From the NCBI RefSeq assembly GCF_012184415.1, contig NZ_VTOX01000003.1:473682-537681 (forward strand): 64,000 bases of DNA, written 5' to 3'. Positions 55,770-61,414 of the stretch are shown in pieces (positions within the stretch are counted from its first letter, which is position 1; every line of letters starts with the position of its first letter). Source of the DNA: Ramlibacter lithotrophicus. Lineage in GTDB: Bacteria; Pseudomonadota; Gammaproteobacteria; Burkholderiales; Burkholderiaceae_C. The notes below the pieces were generated by a model that worked only from the letters and a program-made list of their open reading frames with translations, searched no databases and had not been told where the DNA came from. The position numbers and the translations under genes are program-made.

Positions 55770-56036
55770 AAGTGCGATTATCGAGGCGACGTACTAGGCC
55801 TCTCTTTCTGCGGACGCAGGCACACGCGGTCATGGCCACTGCGGCTCGTGCGAACTGGCCGCTCGCCAGTAGCGGTCGCTAGTTGTTGCGAGCTCGCTTC
55901 CGTAACCACAATGCACGCGCAGTTACGCCGAAGTGCCTTTCGAACGGCGATCGCCTGCCTGGGATCTGAGGCACGTTCCGGGTGCCCCCGGCTACGTCAA
56001 CCTGTATATTTCGACAGAACTCCACGGAGGTGGGGA

Positions 56037-56342
56037 ATGAGCGAAGTCGCTGCTCCGGATCTTCCGGTTTCCGCCCGGGTGATCCAAGTTGAGGCGCAAG
56101 CGGATCACCTCAACTCGCTCGCTCGTGCGAAGCCGATCAATGCACTTGCCGAACTAATCTGGAACGCCTTAGACGCTTACGCCGACGTTGTTCACATCAA
56201 CGTTGCTGACAACGAACTCAACACCCCGACTCACATCGAAATCGTAGACAACGGGCTTGGCATCCAGCTCTCCGATGCGGAGCGGGCTTTCGGGAACCTA
56301 GGCGGCTCGCTTCAGCAGCGTGAGGGTTCCGCAAGCAAATAG
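56037..56342 (+). pseudogene. GHKL/HSP90-like ATPase, N-terminal fragment
   Basis: A 101-residue product that begins well (GGAGGTGGGGA before the ATG) and contains the N-box INALAELIWNALDAYADVV and G1 box EIVDNGLGI of a Bergerat-fold ATPase, then FGNLGGSLQQREGS. It stops at 56340, just when the G2 box should follow. Complete relatives run for several hundred residues. No continuation is seen in the next 220 bases, so the gene is probably broken by a rearrangement. The divergent trypsin-like gene may have been its partner. Confidence 0.7.
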
Positions 56343-56564
56343 GCCGTTGGCCGCCTAGCCCCGCCCGCGACCGCCCGTGACCGCCCATTGACCCAGAGCA
56401 ATGTGGTCGAGTTTCGCTTCGTTAGAGTGGCCACGGCGCCCTGTCTTCACCGCAGGCGTAGTCGTTGCGGTTTGCCTCGTTCAGTGAACTCTATTAGGGG
56501 CATCAAGGATCTAGCAGCAATGTAGATTGCGCTGACCAGCCCCAAGCCAAGCTGAGGTGCTCCT

Positions 56565-57293
56565 GTGATTGCTCGCTCTTCGCCCGTTCTCAAATTCTTT
56601 GTTGCGGCTCTTCTACTGTGCGGCGCCCAAGCGATATCCGCCCAAGAGGCTGGCATTCCCTTTCCGCGGGCTTCAGCTGAATTTAAGCCCAAAGTGACCT
56701 ATGAGATCGACGTGGGGAGGGCTTGGAGAGCGGTGACGGCGGCGATAAACGAAAACAAAATTCCCATTGAAATTGCGTCACGAGAGACCAACCAGATTAC
56801 TACTGGCTACCGGATGGGACCCTCCGAAGGCGGCGGAATATTCGCGGGAAAACTTCTCACGCAATACAGGTATGTTGTCTCTCTGGTGCCGACGTCCGCT
56901 GGCCAAACGCAGATTCAGGTAAGCGCCGCGCTTCAGGCGCGCAGGCTTGCAGCGACGCTCGGAAAGATAATGTCGGGGAACAACGCCGTCAGCGACGTGA
57001 ACTGGTTCGATGCAACTGCAGAAAATCCAGCCGAAGTTGCTGCACTGGAGGCTTGGCTGTACGAGCAGATCGAGCTTAAGGTAGCCGCTGCCCCCGCCTC
57101 CCCCAATATTCAACCCCCGTCCGTGACCAAGGCGGCTGTGCCGGCCGTTGCGCCCGCGCCCGGATCGGACGCTGCGACCCCCAGCAGCGCTGGTATTGAG
57201 GACCAGCTCGAAAGGTTGAAGTCACTCCGACGCCGAAATGTGATAACTGAATCGGAATATAAGGCGCTCCGAGCAAAAGCGTTGGGCCTGTAA
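56565..57293 (+). CDS. Exported BamC-like / SHOCT-tail protein
   Basis: A 242-residue protein, GTG start, with a signal peptide (1-26, ending AISAQ). The middle (about 45-165) resembles BamC/NlpB-type domains: DVGRAWRAVTAAINENKIPI and TNQITTGYRMGPSEGG. A Pro/Ala linker leads to a C-terminal SHOCT-like helix pair, EDQLERLKSLRRRNVITESE. It has no lipobox, so it is probably periplasmic. Lower G+C and A/T-ending codons mark it as part of the accessory region. Function unknown. About 220 bases upstream hold only short GACCGCCC repeats and no gene. Confidence 0.6.
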   Translation: MIARSSPVLKFFVAALLLCGAQAISAQEAGIPFPRASAEFKPKVTYEIDVGRAWRAVTAAINENKIPIEIASRETNQITTGYRMGPSEGGGIFAGKLLTQYRYVVSLVPTSAGQTQIQVSAALQARRLAATLGKIMSGNNAVSDVNWFDATAENPAEVAALEAWLYEQIELKVAAAPASPNIQPPSVTKAAVPAVAPAPGSDAATPSSAGIEDQLERLKSLRRRNVITESEYKALRAKALGL

Positions 57294-57355
57294 CGGCGCA
57301 GTCGCTAATGCGAAATCGCACCCTGCAGCCGACCCAATATGATTTTCGCTGCTGA

Positions 57356-58714
57356 ATGGAAAGCAATATGCGCGAAGTGACAAACCGGATGGAGTTTCCC
57401 TGGCGTACCGTCGTCATGATGGAAACCCAATTTCCGTCAGGCGCGCTCTTCCGGGGCTCCGGCGCAATTGTTGGCATTAACGATGTACTGACAGCGGCGC
57501 ATATTATCTATAACGTACGGGAAGGTGGGTACGCCACCTCCATCCGTGTTTTTCCCGGGGCCGACCCACAGCCAGCCGATTTTCCGTACGGGGAGTGGAG
57601 CGACTGGGGCCTAGTAGATGCCCGCGATATAGCATTTGACCCTGACGGGGATGGTTTTTGGTCCTTCATGGCGGCAGAAAATGACATCGCCCTAGTCGGC
57701 TTTAGGAGCCGAATTGGGGAAGCCACCGGGTGGATGGGGACTTGGCCGTGGTCGGGAGACCTTACCGGGACGGCAGTCGGGTACCCCCTCTCGGCCACAG
57801 GAATGATGGCAGAAGACGTGCGTGCCGAAGCTGCCTTCTATTCGGACGTCTTCATCATCCCGACCGCTCTCGGTGCCGGGGCTTCGGGCGGGCCACTTGC
57901 AACAGTGGTGAGTGGCGAGACGTACGTTGTGGGTGTGTTATCTGCAGCAAGCGTGAACAGTGGTGATTCCGCCTATGCGCAGTTGAGCGGTGACGGGACT
58001 TGGGACTGGTTCATAAAGGCAGCTGAGCGGAATGATGCCCTTCTGCTGCCACCGACACAAAGCTTCTATGGTTTCGCTACCAACGACCGGCTCGTCGGCA
58101 CGAGTCAAGACGATCAGCTGTGGGGCTACGCGGGCGCTGACGTCCTCACGGGTGGCGCCGGGAGCGACTTGGTCGTGGGCGGAGACGGCACAGACATCGC
58201 CGTGTTTGGGGGTCGGCAGTCAGACTATGCAGTCGAGAGTGCAGGGACCAATATCCTTGAGGTGCGACACTACACATCCGGCGCGACGGACTCGCTCTAT
58301 AACGTTGAGCGATTGGTCTTTCAGGACCGCGGATTGGCGCTCGACCTCGACGGGGACGCTGGCGAAGCAGCCAAGGTCCTAGGGGCAGTTTTCGGTCCCG
58401 CTGCATTGAATAACCTGAGTCTAGTCGGCACGGCACTTCAGTACGCCGATCGCCTGTCTGAACTAGAGCTCATGGATTTAGCACTAACCGCGCGCCTGGG
58501 GTCTGCAAGGTCAAACTCGTCTGTAGTCAGCCTGCTGTTCACCAACGTCATGGGCTACGCGCCCTATACGTCAGAAGTCGCGAGCTACGTGGGTCTGTTG
58601 CTCGTAGGCACCTATACGCAGGCAGGGCTAGGGGTTCTGGCGGCTGAGTCGGGTTTTAACGCTTTGCGAATCGACCTGGCAGGACTCCATGAGTTCGGCC
58701 TGCTGTACATCTAA
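57356..58714 (+). CDS. RTX trypsin-like serine protease, type I secreted
   Basis: A 452-residue protein without signal peptide. The S1 protease domain (about 15-230) has the triad His49 (LTAAHIIYN), Asp110 (ENDIALVG) and Ser177 (GAGASGGPL). RTX-like calcium repeats follow at about 243-280 (GYAGADVLTGGAGSDLVVGG). The last about 160 residues match the C-terminal module of the RTX metalloprotease at 27654 (NVERLVFQDRGLALDLDG versus GVERLVFSDARMALDLGD). Codons are less G/C-rich than in the core. ATG 57356 is taken as start; ATG 57368 is possible. Confidence 0.8.
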   Translation: MESNMREVTNRMEFPWRTVVMMETQFPSGALFRGSGAIVGINDVLTAAHIIYNVREGGYATSIRVFPGADPQPADFPYGEWSDWGLVDARDIAFDPDGDGFWSFMAAENDIALVGFRSRIGEATGWMGTWPWSGDLTGTAVGYPLSATGMMAEDVRAEAAFYSDVFIIPTALGAGASGGPLATVVSGETYVVGVLSAASVNSGDSAYAQLSGDGTWDWFIKAAERNDALLLPPTQSFYGFATNDRLVGTSQDDQLWGYAGADVLTGGAGSDLVVGGDGTDIAVFGGRQSDYAVESAGTNILEVRHYTSGATDSLYNVERLVFQDRGLALDLDGDAGEAAKVLGAVFGPAALNNLSLVGTALQYADRLSELELMDLALTARLGSARSNSSVVSLLFTNVMGYAPYTSEVASYVGLLLVGTYTQAGLGVLAAESGFNALRIDLAGLHEFGLLYI

Positions 58715-58807
58715 AACGCATATAGGTCGAGCTCAGCGTCGGGGCTCACATCGCGGAGCAGAATTCGCAGACTGGCCTCTATCCAGCGCTCGCGCGACCT
58801 TGCATGA

Positions 58808-59122
58808 GCAGGCACAGGCGAACCGGGGCATTCGAAGCTGTTCCAGAAATACGGAATGCTCGATGCGGCCGTGGAACAGGTCGCCGCGGACGCCGCATCC
58901 CCCGAGCAAGCGTCGCCGGCGCATGCTGCGCAGGTGCCGCCACTGGCCTATCGCACCGCCCTCAGGCCGGCCGCCCAGGTGCTGCTCGCCGACGGCGTGC
59001 CGTACCGCCTGGCCGCCGGCATGCAGGTCACCGCGGAAATCAGGCTCGGCGAACGCACGGTGCTGGAATACCTGCTGTCGCCGATTCGCAAAGCCTTCCA
59101 CGAGGCGGGCCGCGAACGCTGA
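58808..59122 (+). pseudogene. HlyD-family T1SS adaptor, C-terminal fragment
   Basis: The frame opens after a stop at 58805-58807 and reads LFQKYGMLDAAVEQV, then YRTALRPAAQVLLADGVPY, RLAAGMQVTAEIRLGERTV and LEYLLSPIRKAFHEAGRER. This is the last about 100 residues of a type I secretion membrane fusion protein, with the typical GM-x-V-x-AEI and LEYLLSPI ending. The N-terminal about 300 residues are missing. ATG 58856 could make an 88-residue protein, but it would lack the membrane anchor and coiled coil. G/C-rich codons here resemble the core genome. Confidence 0.8.
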
Positions 59123-59170
59123 TCGCGGCGCCGGGCGCCAGCGTCGCGCCGGGCGGAGCCGGCGGCAGGC

Positions 59171-59767
59171 TCACGACTCGACCAGCACCCGCGCGTCCAC
59201 CTGCTCCCGTACCACGACCGGTTCGGTCCCATCCCCGAACACGACGACATTGTCGGCACCAGTGTCGCCGTGCAGCCTGCCCAATCCCAGCAGCATGCAT
59301 TGCGCCGTGGGCGGTTCCACCTGCCAATGGCGATCCGCAGCTTCGCTGTCGCCGACGGAGTGCATCAGCAGCACCTCCACGGCCGGGTCGCCGTGATCGA
59401 CGGCGTTCCCGACGACGACTCGGCCATCCCCGGCCGCTGACAGCAGCAGCGCGACGCCGGGCCGCGCTTGTCCTGGCGAGCTGCCCCGAATGGTGGTGGG
59501 CGCAGGACGCGGAGCCCGGCGCGCGGCAGAGGGTCGGCTGGAACAGTGCACGGGCCGCACCTTACCGGCACCGTTGCGCCCACGCCATCCATCGGACGGT
59601 GTAGCCGGCAACGGCTCGTAACTGTTGTGTCGCCCCCCAGGATCGGCCCGGCGTGCCCGACCGACTCCGTGGCTCAGCAGTGAGGGCGACCAGGCCGGAA
59701 GCCGGGCGACAAACGTGAAAAAGCAAATCCATTCACTTACCAAAGCTCGTCCGTACGCAGTCAACAT
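59171..59767 (-). CDS. Uncertain hypothetical protein or remnant
   Basis: The 705 bases between the HlyD fragment and the subtilisin hold one frame that looks protein-like in its last about 95 residues, for example DGRVVVGNAVDHGDPAVEVL, QVEPPTAQCMLLGLGRLHGD and ADNVVVFGDGTEPVVVREQV. The first 100 residues are Arg/Pro-rich and look non-coding. No clear ribosome site or start was found near the good part. It may be the end of a broken gene. No family recognised. Confidence 0.3.
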   Translation of the reverse strand: MLTAYGRALVSEWICFFTFVARLPAWSPSLLSHGVGRARRADPGGRHNSYEPLPATPSDGWRGRNGAGKVRPVHCSSRPSAARRAPRPAPTTIRGSSPGQARPGVALLLSAAGDGRVVVGNAVDHGDPAVEVLLMHSVGDSEAADRHWQVEPPTAQCMLLGLGRLHGDTGADNVVVFGDGTEPVVVREQVDARVLVES

Positions 59768-59827
59768 CCAGCGCGAGCGCCAAGCTCAACCGCTTCATCC
59801 ATCGTCCCGCCGTCGTAACAGCCCTCC

Positions 59828-61360
59828 ATGAATATTTCACTTCGCCTGCCCCTGCTGGCCGCGCCGCTGGCCCTTGCCGTCCTCTCGGCCACCGCCCAGC
59901 CCGCCGGCCAGGATACCCCCAGCTTCCCCTCGACTCGCTCGCAGCCCATTCCCGGCCGCTACATCGTCGTCTTCAAGCCAGGCACCCGGGGCGCCGCGGC
60001 CGAGGCCGCGAAGATCGCCGGCGAACACCGCGGCCAGCTGCACCACACGTATTCGCACGCACTGCAGGGCTTTGCCGCCACGTTGCCCGAGGCGGCGCTC
60101 AACGGCATCCGCAACAATCCGAACGTGCTGTCGATCGAGCAGGACCAGACGGTTTCGGTCCAGCAGGTGGTCTCGCCGCAGAACCAGGCCACCTGGGGCC
60201 TCGACCGCATCGACCAGGCCGATCGGCCGCTCGACACCCAATACCACTTCGGCCAGACCGGCGCCGGGGTGACCGCGTTCGTCGTGGACACCGGCATCCG
60301 CAGCGACCACCTCGAGTTCTCCGGGCGGCTGCGGCCCGGCTTCACCGCCATCGCCGACGGCCGGGGCACCAATGACTGCAACGGCCACGGCACGCACGTG
60401 GCGGGCACGCTCGGCGGCACGACGTGGGGCGTGGCCAAGGGCGTGGCCATCACGCCGGTGCGCGTGCTCGACTGCAGCGCATCGGGAGCGTGGAGCGGCG
60501 TGATCGCCGGGATCGACTGGGTGGCGGCCAGCACCGCCCGGCCGGCAGTGGCCAACCTGTCGCTGGGCGGCGCCGCGTCGGCGTCGGTGGACGCCGCGGT
60601 GGCGGGCGCCGTCGCCAAGGGCGTCACCATGGTGGTGGCCGCGGGCAACAGCAACGCCGATGCCTGCCAGGCCTCCCCGGCGCGCGAGCCCAGCGCGATC
60701 ACGGTGGGCGCCACCACGAGCATCGACTACCGCGCATCCTTTTCCAACTGGGGGGCCTGCGTCGACGTGTTCGCGCCGGGCGGCGGCATCACGTCCGCCT
60801 GGAACACCGGCGCCACGGCCAGCAACACCATCAGCGGCACGTCGATGGCGTCGCCGCACGTCGCCGGAGTGGCGGCCCTGGCGCTCGAGCAGAACCCGGC
60901 CGCATCGCCAGAGGCCGTCTCGTCGCTGATCGTCTCTTCCGCGGCGCCCAACAAGCTGGTTGCGGCGTCCATAGGCGCAGGCTCGCCCAACCTGTTGTTG
61001 CAGTCGCAGGCCGGCGGCATGACGGCGGTGCAGCCGGCCACCCGCCAGGTGGCCGTCCGCGCCATGGAAGGCAGCGCCACGAAATCCGGCAACAGCTGGC
61101 GGGCCTCGGTGACGGTTTCGGTGCGCGACATCGGCAGCGGCAGCGCCGTCGCCAATGCCACGGTCAGCGGGAGCTTCTCCCCCGGCGGCGCCGGCAGCTG
61201 CGTGACGGGTAGCACCGGCAGTTGCGTGCTGGGCAGCGCGGCCCTCAAGACGCGCTCGGTCGCCAGCACCACCTTCACGGCCACCGGCATCTCCGGCACG
61301 TTGATGAACTACGACGGCTCCCAGAACACGGTCAGCCAGGTCGTCGTCGGCCGGCCCTGA
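59828..61360 (+). CDS. Secreted subtilisin-like serine protease (S8)
   Basis: A 510-residue exported protease. Signal peptide (1-23), I9 inhibitor propeptide (about 40-110, RYIVVFKPGTRG to NVLSIEQDQTV), then an S8 proteinase K-like domain with triad Asp154 (VDTGIRSDH), His187 (HGTHVAG) and Ser339 (GTSMASP). A C-terminal about 110-residue beta-rich domain (AVRAMEGSATKSGNSWRA, then ATVSGSFSPGG) resembles pre-peptidase or Ig-like extensions. The Sec signal means it does not use T1SS, unlike the RTX proteases nearby. Convergent with the adhesin gene. Confidence 0.92.
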   Translation: MNISLRLPLLAAPLALAVLSATAQPAGQDTPSFPSTRSQPIPGRYIVVFKPGTRGAAAEAAKIAGEHRGQLHHTYSHALQGFAATLPEAALNGIRNNPNVLSIEQDQTVSVQQVVSPQNQATWGLDRIDQADRPLDTQYHFGQTGAGVTAFVVDTGIRSDHLEFSGRLRPGFTAIADGRGTNDCNGHGTHVAGTLGGTTWGVAKGVAITPVRVLDCSASGAWSGVIAGIDWVAASTARPAVANLSLGGAASASVDAAVAGAVAKGVTMVVAAGNSNADACQASPAREPSAITVGATTSIDYRASFSNWGACVDVFAPGGGITSAWNTGATASNTISGTSMASPHVAGVAALALEQNPAASPEAVSSLIVSSAAPNKLVAASIGAGSPNLLLQSQAGGMTAVQPATRQVAVRAMEGSATKSGNSWRASVTVSVRDIGSGSAVANATVSGSFSPGGAGSCVTGSTGSCVLGSAALKTRSVASTTFTATGISGTLMNYDGSQNTVSQVVVGRP

Positions 61361-61371
61361 TCGCGGCCGCT

Positions 61372-61395
61372 GGCCCGGCGCCGCGGCGCCGGGCC
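61372..61395. terminator. 24-bp perfect palindrome between convergent genes
   Basis: GGCCCGGCGCC (61372-61382) and GGCGCCGGGCC (61385-61395) are exact inverted copies around GC, all G/C. The element lies between the stops of the subtilisin and the adhesin gene, so it probably serves as a bidirectional terminator or Rho-assisted pause. Confidence 0.6.
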
Positions 61396-61414
61396 CATGC
61401 GCCTCCCCGCCGGA

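Noticed and set aside
56380..56405. A CRISPR-like or functional repeat (GACCGCCCGT, GACCGCCCAT)
   Set aside because: Only two to three 10-bp units without spacers; probably a chance or slippage repeat.
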